A DNA stretch of 64,000 bases from Cellulosimicrobium cellulans (GCF_006539945.1 NZ_BJNZ01000009.1:62001-126000), one strand, 5' to 3'. Positions 21,102 to 31,727 are shown, numbered from the stretch's first letter. Notes: generated from the sequence alone by a model not told the origin. Program-made: numbers and translations.

Positions 21102-22592
21102 GTGACCACCGACACCACCGCCCCCGACGCCGTCGACACGCAGGCCGCGCCCGCGCCGTCGGGCCGCCGGACGTTCCCGACCGACTTCCTCTGGGGCTCC
21201 GCCACCGCCGCGTACCAGATCGAGGGCGCCGCCGCCGAGGACGGCCGCACGCCGTCCATCTGGGACACCTACTCCCACACCCCGGGCCGCACCCTCAACG
21301 GGGACACGGGCGACGTCGCCGACGACCACTATCACCGGTGGCAGGAGGACGTGCAGCACATCGCCGACCTCGGCCTCGGCGCGTACCGCTTCTCGATCTC
21401 CTGGTCCCGGGTCCAGCCCGGCGGCACCGGCCCGCTCAACCCCGAGGGCGTCGCGTTCTACTCGCGCCTCGTCGACGCGCTCCTCGAGAAGGGCGTCAAG
21501 CCCGTCGTCACGCTCTACCACTGGGACCTCCCGCAGGAGCTCGAGGACGCGGGGGGCTGGGCCAACCGCGAGACGGCGTACGCGTTCGCCGAGTACGCCC
21601 GCCACATGGCGCGCGAGCTCGGGGACCGGATCGACACCTGGACGACGCTCAACGAGCCGTGGTGCTCCGCCTACCTCGGGTACGGCTCCGGCGTGCACGC
21701 GCCCGGCCGCACCGAGCCCGCCGCGGCGCTCGCGGCCGTGCACCACCTCAACCTCGCGCACGGGCTCGCCGTCCAGGCGATCCGTGGCGAGCTCGGCGAG
21801 GACGCGAAGACGTCCGTCACGCTCAACCTCCACGTCATCCGGCCCGACGACCCGTCGTCGGCCGCGGACCTCGACGCGGTGCGCAAGATCGACGCCCTCG
21901 CCAACCGCGCGTTCCTCGCCCCCATGCTCGACGGCGAGTACCCCGCCGACCTGCTCGCCGACACCGCGCACGTGAGCGACTGGTCGTTCGTGCAGGAGGG
22001 CGACCTCGAGACCGTGCGCCAGCCGCTGTCGATCCTGGGCGTCAACTACTACTCGACCGTGCGCGTGCGCCACTTCTCCGGCGAGGGCGAGCGGTCGGAG
22101 AACGACGGCCACGGCGCGTCGAAGCACAGCCCGTGGATCGGCGTGGACGACGTCGAGTTCGTGCAGCAGCCCGGCCCGTACACCGCCATGGGCTGGAACA
22201 TCGAGCCCGCCGGCATGACCGAGCTGCTCGTGTCCGTCGCGAAGGCCTACCCGCACCAGCCGATGATGGTCACCGAGAACGGTGCGGCGTTCGCGGACGA
22301 GGTCACGGTCGACGCCGACGGGACCCCCCGCGTGCACGACGACCGCCGCGTCGCCTACCTGCACGACCACGTCGACGCCGTGGGCGCCGCGATCGACGCC
22401 GGCGCCGACGTGCGCGGGTACTTCGCGTGGTCCCTGCTCGACAACTTCGAGTGGGGCTACGGGTACGAGCGCCGCTTCGGGATCATCCGCGTCGACTACG
22501 ACACGCTCGAGCGCACGTGGAAGGACTCCGCGCACTGGTACCGCCGGCTCGCGACGTCGAACGTGCTGCCCGGGGTCGACGAGACCGCCTGA
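21102..22592 (+). CDS. GH1 beta-glucosidase
   Basis: A 496-residue cytoplasmic retaining beta-glucosidase. The family signature [15 protein letters not shown] begins near residue 29. The acid/base is Glu185 in TLNEPW and the nucleophile Glu392 in VTENGA. The start is set at GTG 21102 (preceded by GAGGA at 21092-21096), which gives [16 protein letters not shown] and removes an upstream extension that would run through the operator palindrome. Together with the upstream alpha-xylosidase it would strip xyloglucan oligosaccharides alternately of xylose and glucose; cellobiose is an equally reasonable substrate given the CebR-like operator. Confidence 0.92.
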   Translation: MTTDTTAPDAVDTQAAPAPSGRRTFPTDFLWGSATAAYQIEGAAAEDGRTPSIWDTYSHTPGRTLNGDTGDVADDHYHRWQEDVQHIADLGLGAYRFSISWSRVQPGGTGPLNPEGVAFYSRLVDALLEKGVKPVVTLYHWDLPQELEDAGGWANRETAYAFAEYARHMARELGDRIDTWTTLNEPWCSAYLGYGSGVHAPGRTEPAAALAAVHHLNLAHGLAVQAIRGELGEDAKTSVTLNLHVIRPDDPSSAADLDAVRKIDALANRAFLAPMLDGEYPADLLADTAHVSDWSFVQEGDLETVRQPLSILGVNYYSTVRVRHFSGEGERSENDGHGASKHSPWIGVDDVEFVQQPGPYTAMGWNIEPAGMTELLVSVAKAYPHQPMMVTENGAAFADEVTVDADGTPRVHDDRRVAYLHDHVDAVGAAIDAGADVRGYFAWSLLDNFEWGYGYERRFGIIRVDYDTLERTWKDSAHWYRRLATSNVLPGVDETA

Positions 22593-22605
22593 GCCGTTCC
22601 GCCCC

Positions 22606-22639
22606 GACGCCCGTCCGGAGGTCGTTCCGGGCGGGCGTC
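22606..22639 (+). terminator. Terminator after GH1 gene
   Basis: A 13-bp stem (GACGCCCGTCCGG with CCGGGCGGGCGTC, one T-G wobble, loop of 8) starts 13 bases after the stop codon. There is no T-run, as is common in high-GC actinobacteria. Confidence 0.65.
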
Positions 22640-23061
22640 GTCGTGCGTGCGCCCGTCCGGGTGGTCCGTGGTCGGTCCGCGAGTGGGCCCTCGAGTCCTC
22701 CCGAGACCGAGGTGACGTTTGTCGCACGTGCACGGTTCGTGGCGCGACACGCCGAGCGAACGCGACACGCCGACGAGTTCGACGGCCCTCGTGCCCGGAT
22801 TGGGATGGTTCGCGGAGGCCTCCAGGAGGGCGCCGGAAGGTGTCTGCGGACCGTGGAAGCGGCCTCGACGGGCCCGCACAGGGTGTGGACCGACGCCGTC
22901 CCCACCCTGTGGACGGCGTCTCGCGGTCGGCGCGAAGACGCCGTTTCCGGGCCGTCAGGGCGGTGGACGACGGGCTGTGGACGAGCGTTCCGAGGGAGTG
23001 TCAGAGGTGCCTGGGACCATGGATCCATGGCTCCTAGCACAGCCCACAGGGTGAAGTACGA
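22640..23061. other. Non-coding region upstream of nrd operon
   Basis: About 420 bases with no convincing gene. Visible structure: a perfect 10-bp stem-loop at 22892-22920 (GACGCCGTCC/GGACGGCGTC); three TGTGGAC heptamers (22884-22890, 22908-22914, 22976-22982) that match the core of DnaA boxes; and an exact palindrome CCATGGATCCATGG at 23017-23030 inside a larger imperfect hairpin (23007-23040). Confidence 0.4.
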
Positions 23062-23110
23062 CCACGACATCTAGTGCGGTGGCACGGTGTCGACCACTAG
23101 GTATAGTGGT
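23062..23110. promoter_or_regulatory. Paired NrdR-box-like sites over the nrdH promoter
   Basis: Box 2 (ACCACTAGGTATAGTGGT, 23093-23110) is a perfect 7-bp inverted repeat. Box 1 (CCACGACATCTAGTGC, 23062-23077) matches it at 10 of 16 positions, with TAGTG in the same register exactly 32 bp upstream. NrdR binds two such sites about three helical turns apart before class I and II ribonucleotide reductase genes. Box 2 contains a good -10 (TATAGT, 23102-23107), so binding would block the promoter. Confidence 0.7.
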
Positions 23111-23117
23111 TGCACAC

Positions 23118-23140
23118 CCAGGGGGCCGGAGGCCTTCTGG
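23118..23140 (+). other. Leader hairpin of nrd transcript
   Basis: CCAG-GG-GGCC (loop GGA) GGCC-TT-CTGG forms an interrupted 8-bp hairpin just after the predicted transcription start, within a leader of about 130 bases. It could be an mRNA 5' structure. No known riboswitch fold was recognised. Confidence 0.35.
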
Positions 23141-23245
23141 CGAATCACACAGACGTAGTTCCACCGGTGTCCTTCGAGGTCAGAGACGTTTCTCCCTCCC
23201 CGAGGACCGATCCCGGACAGAGCGCGAGAGACGAGGAGTCACCCC

Positions 23246-23491
23246 ATGAGCGTCACGGTCTACAGCAAGCCGGCTTGCGTTCAGTGCGACGCGACGTACC
23301 GCGCTCTGGACAAGAAGGGCATCGAGTACGCGGTCGTGGACATCAGCCAGGACGCCGAGGCGCTCGAGCTCGTGCGCGGGCTCGGCTACCTGCAGGCGCC
23401 CGTGGTCGTCGCCGGGGACGAGCACTGGTCCGGGTTCCGTCCCGACCAGATCAACGCCCTCGCGCAGAAGGTCTCCCCGGTCGTCGCCTGA
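23246..23491 (+). CDS. nrdH: Glutaredoxin-like electron donor NrdH
   Basis: NrdH is a thioredoxin-reductase-dependent redoxin that reduces the class Ib ribonucleotide reductase. The 81-residue protein has the active-site CVQC at residues 11-14 and the family-typical tail WSGFRPDQINAL. GAGGAG lies just before the ATG. It leads the nrdHIEF operon, under NrdR-box-like sites; nrdI follows after 79 bp. Confidence 0.96.
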   Translation: MSVTVYSKPACVQCDATYRALDKKGIEYAVVDISQDAEALELVRGLGYLQAPVVVAGDEHWSGFRPDQINALAQKVSPVVA

Positions 23492-23570
23492 CCGGCCTCC
23501 CGGGGCGCCGTGAGGCGCCCCGACCACGTACGGAAGCAGGCGGAGCAGGGCAGGACGGAGGTGCGTCCCC

Positions 23571-24002
23571 GTGGGGTCGCTCGTGTACTTCTCCAGCGTC
23601 AGCGAGAACACGCACCGGTTCGTCCAGCGGCTCGACCTGCCGTCCCTCGGCATGGACGTGCGGCGCATCCCGCTGCGTCCGACCGAGGGCTTCCTGCGCG
23701 TCGAGGAGCCGTACGTGCTCATGGTCCCGACCTACGGGGGCGGCAACGAGGGTGGTGCCGTCCCGCGCCAGGTCGTGAAGTTCCTCAACGACGCGCACAA
23801 CCGGTCGTTGATCCGTGGCGTCATCGCCGCGGGCAACACCAACTTCGGCGAGGCCTACTGCATCGCCGGCGACATCATCTCCGCGAAGTGCCAGGTGCCC
23901 TACCTGTACGCCTTCGAACTCCTGGGAACAGCCGAGGACGCCGCGCGCGTCCGCGACGGATTGGGACGATTTTGGCAACGACAGTCACGGATTCCGGCGT
24001 GA
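23571..24002 (+). CDS. nrdI: Class Ib RNR assembly flavodoxin NrdI
   Basis: NrdI is a small flavodoxin that supplies the oxidant for building the Mn(III)2-tyrosyl radical cofactor of NrdF. The 143-residue protein starts [20 protein letters not shown], the FMN phosphate-binding loop (SSVSENT), and has the [14 protein letters not shown] loop and [13 protein letters not shown], both diagnostic. Start is GTG at 23571. The stop overlaps the probable nrdE start. Confidence 0.95.
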   Translation: MGSLVYFSSVSENTHRFVQRLDLPSLGMDVRRIPLRPTEGFLRVEEPYVLMVPTYGGGNEGGAVPRQVVKFLNDAHNRSLIRGVIAAGNTNFGEAYCIAGDIISAKCQVPYLYAFELLGTAEDAARVRDGLGRFWQRQSRIPA

Positions 24003-26161
24003 GCGTGGCAGGTGGCGGCACGGTCGCCCAGGTGCCCCTGGCGGGGAGCGCTCAGCTCGACTTCCACGCGCTCAACGCGATGCTGAACCTCTACGGCCCG
24101 AACGGCGAGATCCAGTTCGACAAGGACCGCGAGGCGGCGCGCGCGTACTTCCTGCAGCACGTCAACCAGAACACCGTCTTCTTCCACGACCTGCAGGAGA
24201 AGCTCGACTACCTGGTCGAGAACAAGTACTACGACCCGGCCGTGCTGGCGAAGTACGACCGCGCGTTCGTCAAGTCGCTGTTCGAGTTCGCGTACGCCAA
24301 GAAGTTCCGGTTCGAGACGTTCCTCGGCGCGTTCAAGTACTACACGTCGTACACGCTCAAGACGTTCGACGGGAAGCGGTACCTGGAGCGCTTCGAGGAC
24401 CGTGTGTGCATGGTCGCGCTCGGCCTCGCGGACGGCAACGAGCAGGCCGCGCTCGACATCGTCGAGGAGGTCATCTCGGGCCGCTTCCAGCCCGCGACCC
24501 CCACGTTCCTCAACGTCGGCAAGGCGCAGCGCGGCGAGCCCGTGTCCTGCTTCCTGCTGCGCATCGAGGACAACATGGAGTCCATCGCGCGCGGCATCAA
24601 CTCCGCGCTGCAGCTCTCCAAGCGCGGCGGCGGCGTGGCGCTCCTGCTCTCGAACATCCGCGAGCACGGCGCGCCCATCAAGCACATCGAGAACCAGTCG
24701 TCGGGCGTCATCCCCGTGATGAAGCTGCTCGAGGACTCGTTCTCCTACGCGAACCAGCTCGGCGCGCGCCAGGGGGCCGGCGCCGTCTACCTGCACGCGC
24801 ACCACCCGGACATCCTGCGGTTCCTCGACACCAAGCGCGAGAACGCGGACGAGAAGATCCGCATCAAGACGCTGTCGCTGGGCGTCGTGATCCCGGACAT
24901 CACGTTCGAGCTCGCCAAGAAGAACGAGGACATGTACCTCTTCTCGCCGTACGACGTCGAGCGTGTCTACGGCAAGCCGTTCGCCGACATCTCGGTCACC
25001 GAGAAGTACGACGAGATGGTCGACGACTCGCGCATCCGCAAGACGAAGATCAAGGCGCGCGACTTCTTCCAGACGATCGCCGAGCTCCAGTTCGAGTCCG
25101 GCTACCCGTACATCATGTTCGAGGACACGGTGAACAAGGCGAACCCGATCAAGGGCCGCATCACCCACTCGAACCTGTGCTCGGAGATCCTCCAGGTCTC
25201 GACGCCGTCGACGTTCAACGAGGACCTCTCGTACGACCACGTCGGCCGCGACATCTCCTGCAACCTCGGCTCGCTGAACATCGCCAAGACGATGGACTCG
25301 CCCGACTTCGCCAAGACGATCGACACCGCGATCCGCGCGCTCACCGCGGTCTCGGACCAGACGAGCATCGAGTCGGTGCCGTCGATCAAGCGCGCGAACG
25401 AGGCGGGCCACGCGATCGGCCTCGGCCAGATGAACCTCCACGGCTACCTCGCGCGCGAGCGGATCCACTACGGGTCCACCGAGGGTGTCGACTTCACCAA
25501 CATCTACTTCTACACGGTCGCCTACCACGCGATCGCGGCGTCGAACCGCCTCGCGATCGAGCGCGGTCGCGCGTTCGGCGGCTTCGAGGACTCGAAGTAC
25601 GCGTCGGGGGAGTACTTCGACAAGTACACGGACCAGGTGTGGGAGCCGGAGACCGAGCGCGTGCGCCAGCTCTTCGCCGACGCCGGCGTGCACGTGCCGA
25701 CGCAGGACGACTGGAAGGCCCTCAAGGCCTCGGTCATGGAGCACGGGATCTACAACCAGAACCTCCAGGCCGTCCCGCCGACGGGCTCGATCTCCTACAT
25801 CAACAACTCGACGTCCTCCATCCACCCGGTGCCGTCGAAGATCGAGATCCGCAAGGAGGGCAAGATCGGGCGCGTCTACTACCCGGCGCCCTACCTGACG
25901 AACGACAACCTCGAGTACTACGAGGACGCGTACGAGATCGGCTACGAGAAGATCATCGACACGTACGCCGCCGCGACGCAGCACGTCGACCAGGGCCTGA
26001 GCCTCACGCTGTTCTTCAAGGACACGGTCACGACGCGCGACGTCAACCGCGCGCAGATCTACGCGTGGCGCAAGGGCATCAAGACGCTCTACTACATCCG
26101 CCTCCGCCAGATGGCCCTGGAGGGCACGGAGGTGGAGGGCTGCGTCAGCTGCATGCTGTAG
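23999..26161 (+). CDS. nrdE: Class Ib ribonucleotide reductase large subunit
   Basis: Catalytic subunit reducing ribonucleoside diphosphates to deoxy forms for DNA synthesis; about 720 residues. It contains the conserved [27 protein letters not shown]-terminal segment, the active-site [16 protein letters not shown] region, SNLCSEI with the second active-site Cys, and the C-terminal redox pair in EGCVSCML that receives electrons from NrdH. The start is uncertain: GTG 23999 overlaps the nrdI stop (GTGA), GTG 24005 is also possible, and TTG 23972 would add LATTVTDSG. The short N-terminus lacks an ATP cone, as expected for NrdE. Confidence 0.95.
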   Translation: MSVAGGGTVAQVPLAGSAQLDFHALNAMLNLYGPNGEIQFDKDREAARAYFLQHVNQNTVFFHDLQEKLDYLVENKYYDPAVLAKYDRAFVKSLFEFAYAKKFRFETFLGAFKYYTSYTLKTFDGKRYLERFEDRVCMVALGLADGNEQAALDIVEEVISGRFQPATPTFLNVGKAQRGEPVSCFLLRIEDNMESIARGINSALQLSKRGGGVALLLSNIREHGAPIKHIENQSSGVIPVMKLLEDSFSYANQLGARQGAGAVYLHAHHPDILRFLDTKRENADEKIRIKTLSLGVVIPDITFELAKKNEDMYLFSPYDVERVYGKPFADISVTEKYDEMVDDSRIRKTKIKARDFFQTIAELQFESGYPYIMFEDTVNKANPIKGRITHSNLCSEILQVSTPSTFNEDLSYDHVGRDISCNLGSLNIAKTMDSPDFAKTIDTAIRALTAVSDQTSIESVPSIKRANEAGHAIGLGQMNLHGYLARERIHYGSTEGVDFTNIYFYTVAYHAIAASNRLAIERGRAFGGFEDSKYASGEYFDKYTDQVWEPETERVRQLFADAGVHVPTQDDWKALKASVMEHGIYNQNLQAVPPTGSISYINNSTSSIHPVPSKIEIRKEGKIGRVYYPAPYLTNDNLEYYEDAYEIGYEKIIDTYAAATQHVDQGLSLTLFFKDTVTTRDVNRAQIYAWRKGIKTLYYIRLRQMALEGTEVEGCVSCML

Positions 26162-27280
<1,119 letters not shown>

Positions 27281-27317
27281 GACCTCCCTCAGACCCGGTG
27301 GCCCGTGGCGGCTGACC

Positions 27318-27358
27318 AGAGGCCCGGAACCGCAGAATCTGCGGTTCCGGGCCTCTTT
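27318..27358 (+). terminator. Strong intrinsic terminator after nrdF
   Basis: A 19-bp perfect inverted repeat (AGAGGCCCGGAACCGCAGA and its complement, one-base centre) followed by TTT. It ends the nrd operon 37 bases after the stop. A similar but less perfect hairpin lies 20 bases beyond the right repeat copy at 31668-31706, so each nrdF-like end has its own terminator. Confidence 0.85.
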
Positions 27359-27643
27359 GCGTGCCGACCCGGACAGGCAGAGGAGGTCGGAGATGAGCAC
27401 AACTGGCCGTTCGGTGGGGCACGCAGATGGCACGCGCACACCTTTGAGATGGCGACCGAGGCGGACGGCGGCCGGAATCTGGTCCCGGCGTGCCTCGAGG
27501 GTCGTGCCCAGCCGTGCCACAAGTACTGGTGCTGACGGTCCGAGATCCGCGAGATTCCGCCGATCTCAGGTGGCGTCGCACATCGACGGAGTGCCAGGCA
27601 ACGGAGTGGCACGGGGTGCGGATCGGACCCGCGGGAGGAACCG

Positions 27644-28285
27644 ATGAGGGGCAAGAAGAGCCGGGAGGCGTGGGGGCGGCTCCGGAAGCTGTCGTCCGGT
27701 CGCTGGCAGTCCCGATACCTCGGTCCGGACGGCAGGGAGTACACGGCGCGGACCGAGGACGACCGGGCATTGACCTTTCAGACGAAGACGGGCGCGCGCG
27801 CATGGCTAGCCGCGACGCGAGAATCTACGTCCGACAGTGGGTGCCCCCCGCGGCGATGGCCGAACGTCGCCGCGCGGAGGCGATCGCCGAAGCCGCGCGA
27901 GCGGTTGTCTTCCGCGAGTACGCCGAGCGCTGGCTAACAAAGGTGCGGGAGGAGCCCAACCGCAGGGGAAGATGTGGTCCGCGGGGACGGTGCGCATGTA
28001 CCGGAGCAAGGTCGAGGGCTACCTCGTTCCGGAGTTCGGAGACACCCCGGTGCGCTCGATCGACGTGGACCGGATCCGGAGATGTCAGCACGGCTGGACA
28101 GGAGTCCGGCGGAGACGAACAGGGAGGCGACCCACAACGGCGTCACGAGGCCGGTGCTGATGGTCCTGATGATGATCCTGCGCCAGGCCGCCAGGGATGG
28201 GGTCATCCCGGCGACACCGGAGGTCAGCATCGCCAAGCAGAGGCATCCACGACGGCGGCGGCTGACGCGCGCACGGCCGCTCTGA
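27644..28285 (+). pseudogene. Tyrosine-type integrase, frameshifted and truncated
   Basis: The pieces read as the N-terminal and core-binding parts of a phage or ICE integrase, spread over three frames. 27644-about 27810 gives MRGKKSREAWGRLRKLSSGR then SRYLGPDGREYTA. The next frame gives ASRDARIYVRQWVPPAAMAE and EYAERWLTKVREE to about 27955. The third gives SAGTVRMYRSKVEGYLVPEF to about 28080. The next gives MMILRQAARDGVIPATPEV ending near 28285. So at least three frameshifts are needed, and the catalytic domain with its R-H-R-Y residues is absent. An IS481-type fragment begins exactly where it stops. It cannot be active. Confidence 0.75.
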
Positions 28286-28293
28286 AAGGTCCG

Positions 28294-28755
28294 CGGGCAC
28301 GGGATCGGCTACGACTACGTCCATATGGCGATCGACGACCACTCCCGGCTCGCGTACGCCGAGATCCACCCCGACGAGAAGGGCACCACCTGCGCCGGGT
28401 TCCTGACCCGGGCCGCCGCGTTCTACGCCACCCACAGCATCGCCATCGAACGCGTTTTAGCGACAACGTGAAGAACTACCGACAGTCCCACGCGTTCCGC
28501 GACGCTGCGGCCGACCTCGGGATCCGACTGAAGTTCATCAAGCCGCACTGCCCTTGGACCAACGGCAAGGCCGAAGGCTTCAACCGCACCCTGGCCGCAG
28601 AATGGGTCTACGCACGCCCCTACACCTCCAACCAGGACCGAGCCCAGGCATTGCCGATCTGGCTGGACCGGTACAACCTGGAACGTCCCCACACCGGCAT
28701 CGGCGGGCTACACCCCATCGACCGCGTGAACAACGTCCCGGGTCAGTACAGCTAG
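28294..28755 (+). pseudogene. IS481-family transposase remnant (3' part)
   Basis: Residues read GIGYDYVHMAIDDHSRLAYA, then a frameshift near 28455, then FSDNVKNYRQSHAFRDAAAD and KPHCPWTNGKAEGFNRTLAA, ending RPHTGIGGLHPIDRVNNV. This is the C-terminal half of an rve/DDE transposase of the IS481 type, including the second and third catalytic regions (DN and the NGKAEGFNRT segment). The helix-turn-helix N-terminus is missing and no terminal inverted repeats were identified. The final stop overlaps the stop of the convergent gene by two bases. Confidence 0.8.
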
Positions 28756-29639
28756 GCCAGCCGGTTGCTCTGGGTGAGCAGGAAGGTGATCAGGTTCGCC
28801 GCTCGGGTGTACAGGTAGTCCCGGGCACCAGCGGGGACTTGTGACGTCCGAGTTTCATGGTGGCGGATGCTAAAGGTATTTCCAATTTCTGTGAGCACGT
28901 TCATTTCCGCCTCTGCCACATTGCGCAGTTTAGGATCGCCAATGTGCGCCAAGAGTTCCTGAAGGCTCTTTTTCTTATCTCCGCCGGGAATGTCGATCGT
29001 CTTCAGTCGCTCGAAGGCATCCCAGAGTCGTTCAAGTCCCAGCCGGCGCTGATCGTACTTCCGGGACGTGTAGAGCCTGCGTGACTCGAGGATCAGGCCG
29101 TCGAGATCGTCGTCTCCTGTGGCGGGACGTAGGTCAGAGATCGCCTGCCGCAGAACCGGCGTCCCTACCCGCTGGACGGTACCGTCGCTGGTGAGTTCGA
29201 AGGTCGTGCCCCCACGAGCGAGGATCAGGTTCACCTCCTCTCGGAACAACCTCGGCCCGTCCTCGGTGGTGAAGATCAGCTCGTGGTGACCGTAGAACTC
29301 GTGCCACCTTCCGCTTTCGGGGCGAGCAATCCGACGGGCGGCGTACTCGACCAGGTCCAGCACCTGCTCGTCGGTGGGATCGCTGCTCGTCGTCTGCGGC
29401 CACTCAAGTCCAGGGATCAACGCCCGCAGTTCCTTGCCGAGCTTGGCTGCGGCGGTGCCCGCGACGCCCTGTCCGTCCGGACACGCCAGTGGGAACCGAT
29501 GGGCGAACCAGTTCTGGTCGATCTTCGCCTCCACCAGGTTGACCAACCCTGTGGAGGTCTCTGGCGGCAGGGCGTCCGCCGTCCGTGGGGTCGGTCCGCT
29601 GACGCGGTCGCTGAAGAAATGCGGGGTGTCCAAAGTCAC
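28752..29639 (-). CDS. Hypothetical protein resembling abortive-infection (AbiJ-like) proteins
   Basis: The conserved-looking part begins TPHFFSDRVSGPTPRTADAL, with KFP-like PLACPDG and EWP segments. It ends with a helical domain including LWDAFERLKTIDIPGGDKKK, TEIGNTFSIRHHE and RDYLYTRAANLITFLL. That architecture resembles uncharacterised AbiJ-NTD/HEPN-like defence proteins; the match is from memory of the pattern only. The start is set at GTG 29639 (295 residues). The frame stays open to an ATG at 29762 that would add 41 unlikely residues. The base composition is clearly less GC-rich than the neighbours. The 3' end abuts the IS remnant, so a few C-terminal residues may be lost. Confidence 0.5.
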   Translation of the reverse strand: MTLDTPHFFSDRVSGPTPRTADALPPETSTGLVNLVEAKIDQNWFAHRFPLACPDGQGVAGTAAAKLGKELRALIPGLEWPQTTSSDPTDEQVLDLVEYAARRIARPESGRWHEFYGHHELIFTTEDGPRLFREEVNLILARGGTTFELTSDGTVQRVGTPVLRQAISDLRPATGDDDLDGLILESRRLYTSRKYDQRRLGLERLWDAFERLKTIDIPGGDKKKSLQELLAHIGDPKLRNVAEAEMNVLTEIGNTFSIRHHETRTSQVPAGARDYLYTRAANLITFLLTQSNRLA

Positions 29640-29936
29640 CGCACTAGTGTGATGTGCCACAACCCTTTGCGCTACGTAGTTCCTGCTTGTGTGGCCCTCC
29701 GATTCCGACACCCATGGCCACCGGTGCGCACCTGTCCCCCGAGACGGTGGCCAGCGAATCACGCTGTCTCTCAGGTCGCGTGCGTAGTGGATGGCGTCGC
29801 CGCCACCATCCGATGACTCCAGCTACAGTCGCGGAGATGCTCGAGGTGGAGGAGTTGGACATGGGCCATAGGGTGCGTCCATGCCGATCATGCAGGTCAA
29901 CGCCGCCCACACGCCTCAACAGGGCCGGAGTTCCGC

Positions 29937-31085
29937 ATGAGGGGGATCAACGGCAGGTTTCGTCAGCGCATCGAGCAAGCACACCGGTCGGGGACCATGC
30001 GGATCGCCGCGCCCGCGCTGGTTTCGCTCCTGGGCTGCGGCGCCGGCGGCTACCTCGGGTGGGCCTTGGCGTTCAACCTGAACACCTACCGGCCCAACGT
30101 GGGCGAGTGGTGGTCAGTCTTTTTCATCGCGTTCACCGGGATGATGTTTGTCCCGGTCGTGATCGCAGCCCGGAGGACCGTCGCGCCCAGGTTCGCGGTC
30201 TCGTGGTTCGTGGTCGCTGCCGCAGCGACTTATCTGTGGACGTCGAACACCTTTGACTACGACGTCCGCCTGCTGGCGGACCCCGCGGAGTTCGGAGTGT
30301 TCGTCGTCGACACCCCCGAGTACGCCGACGCGCTCACCGATGTGCGGCTGACCGTCTCCGATTCCGACGCGCTCCTCGAAGTGGATGCCGAGCCGAGCTC
30401 GTCACCGCTGTTCATCATTGTCGCGCCGACTCCGCCCGAGTACGGCTGCATCGAGTACGGCACGTTCGAGGGGTCTGTGGCGTACGGGTGTACAGCCCCT
30501 GCCACCATCCAGTTCGAGAACGCGGTGTCGTACGAGTGGTCCGGCGCCGCCCTGGAGGCTGGCGGGGTGTCGATCACCACCAACGACACCGAGATGATCG
30601 GAGAGCTCCCTGTCGCTGCCGTCCCAGTCGACGTCACATTCCAGACTCATTCGTCGTTCGACGACGTCCGCATCTTCAACCGCCCGTTCCTCGGCGTCGC
30701 TGCGGTAAACCAGTACAACGTCACGTTCCCGGCCGATGCCCAGACGATCGCCGACGACAGTTGGACCGCCATGGTCGAGTACCGGCACCCTCGCGGCACC
30801 GCTCTGCTGTCGATCGCGCGGGATCTAAGCCTGATCCTGCTGGGCGGAGCTGTCTCTCTCTTCCTGATCCCGGAGGTGCGGATCAGAGAACGGAAGCCGT
30901 TGCCGGCCACGAGTGAGCCGCCCTCGTCCGTCGCCCCGGCCGATCCGAGCAGCGTCCAGTCTTCCGAGGCAGAGCCCCATAGCGAGGAACAGCCGCCACG
31001 GCGCCCGAGAGCCGCCTGGGTCGGCGCACTGGCAGTCGTTGTTGTGCTCGTCGCGCTGCGGCAGCGTCGAGGCCTTGCCCTCTGA
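29937..31085 (+). CDS. Unknown membrane protein in the integrated element
   Basis: I do not recognise this 382-residue protein. It has three N-terminal hydrophobic segments (about residues 23-45, 59-78 and 84-98), a large non-cytoplasmic-looking region (about 100-280) rich in Thr, Val and acidic residues, a further membrane span near 284-302, a Pro/Ser/Glu-rich stretch (about 310-350) and a final hydrophobic segment (362-375). An internal ATG at 29997 (MRIAAPALVSLLG) is an alternative start. Base use is less GC-biased than in the core genes, fitting acquired DNA. There is no clear partner gene. Confidence 0.55.
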   Translation: MRGINGRFRQRIEQAHRSGTMRIAAPALVSLLGCGAGGYLGWALAFNLNTYRPNVGEWWSVFFIAFTGMMFVPVVIAARRTVAPRFAVSWFVVAAAATYLWTSNTFDYDVRLLADPAEFGVFVVDTPEYADALTDVRLTVSDSDALLEVDAEPSSSPLFIIVAPTPPEYGCIEYGTFEGSVAYGCTAPATIQFENAVSYEWSGAALEAGGVSITTNDTEMIGELPVAAVPVDVTFQTHSSFDDVRIFNRPFLGVAAVNQYNVTFPADAQTIADDSWTAMVEYRHPRGTALLSIARDLSLILLGGAVSLFLIPEVRIRERKPLPATSEPPSSVAPADPSSVQSSEAEPHSEEQPPRRPRAAWVGALAVVVVLVALRQRRGLAL

Positions 31086-31635
31086 CCTCATTGCCTGGCA
31101 TCGTCTTGCCCCCCGCCGCCGGGGCTGTGCCCGTGGCGGGCTTGCTGCCCGGCAGCACGACGCTCTTCGCGCCTGGGCCCCGCGCCAGCAACACCGATCG
31201 GCCGCCGGCGCCAGCGCGTCCCATGCCGCCCGGCACAGGACTGTCTCGGCTGCTGGTGAGTCGTCTCGGAGCGGACCGACCACCTCGACATCGAGGCTGG
31301 GCACGAACGCAATATCGCTAGGCGAGATCGAGACCCTCCGGGCGCGGTCGGGCCCCGGGCACCGCCGGGGGAGTGGCCTGTGGCGCGTATGGTTCGGCCC
31401 CGTCCGCTGCGCTCGGCGCGGCCCGCTTCGCTTGCGCCACACCTTCCCGGCATGGAACTCGAAGTCCTTTTCACAGAGTGACCCAGTAGCCTAATTGAGC
31501 ACGGTACGGGCCTGCGTGGGCTGAACTTTCGTTCCCAGCATGGGCGTATCTACGAGTGGCACGCAGCTGGCACGACGTCATCGGACCACTGCAGAATCCA
31601 CGGAACTCCGCGCCTCTCAGCTCTTCTGGCAAAGA
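31086..31635. other. Gene-free right end of the integrated element
   Basis: About 550 bases with open frames on both strands but no start, ribosome binding site or recognisable product. It may be decayed coding sequence. It runs up to the right copy of the 12-bp repeat. Confidence 0.4.
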
Positions 31636-31647
31636 TGGGACTTCTGA
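31636..31647 (+). repeat. Right copy of 12-bp direct repeat (putative attR)
   Basis: TGGGACTTCTGA, identical to the end of nrdF. Immediately beyond it lies a terminator-like hairpin and then normal high-GC core sequence. Excision by recombination between the copies would restore nrdF next to that hairpin. Confidence 0.6.
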
Positions 31648-31667
31648 CCGTCGCCAACCCCCGCGCC

Positions 31668-31706
31668 GAGGGCCCGAACCTGCAGGAACCGCGGGTCCGG
31701 GCCTTC
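31668..31706 (+). terminator. Probable original nrdF terminator, now displaced
   Basis: GGCCCGAACCTGC (31671-31683) pairs with GCGGGTCCGGGCC (31691-31703), two mismatches. The stem extends by three more pairs at the base including one wobble. It sits 20 bases after the right TGGGACTTCTGA copy, about where a terminator would follow nrdF in an element-free chromosome. Confidence 0.5.
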
Positions 31707-31727
31707 GACGTCTGGCATAGTCCCGCC

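Noticed and set aside
22719-23054. Possible small gene or leader peptide (MDPWLLAQPTG, 23019-23054) upstream of nrdH
   Set aside because: The ATG lies inside a palindrome with no ribosome binding site and upstream of the predicted nrd promoter.
30825-31494. Open frames on both strands near the right end of the integrated element
   Set aside because: No recognisable product, no ribosome binding site, overlapping each other; more likely decayed DNA.
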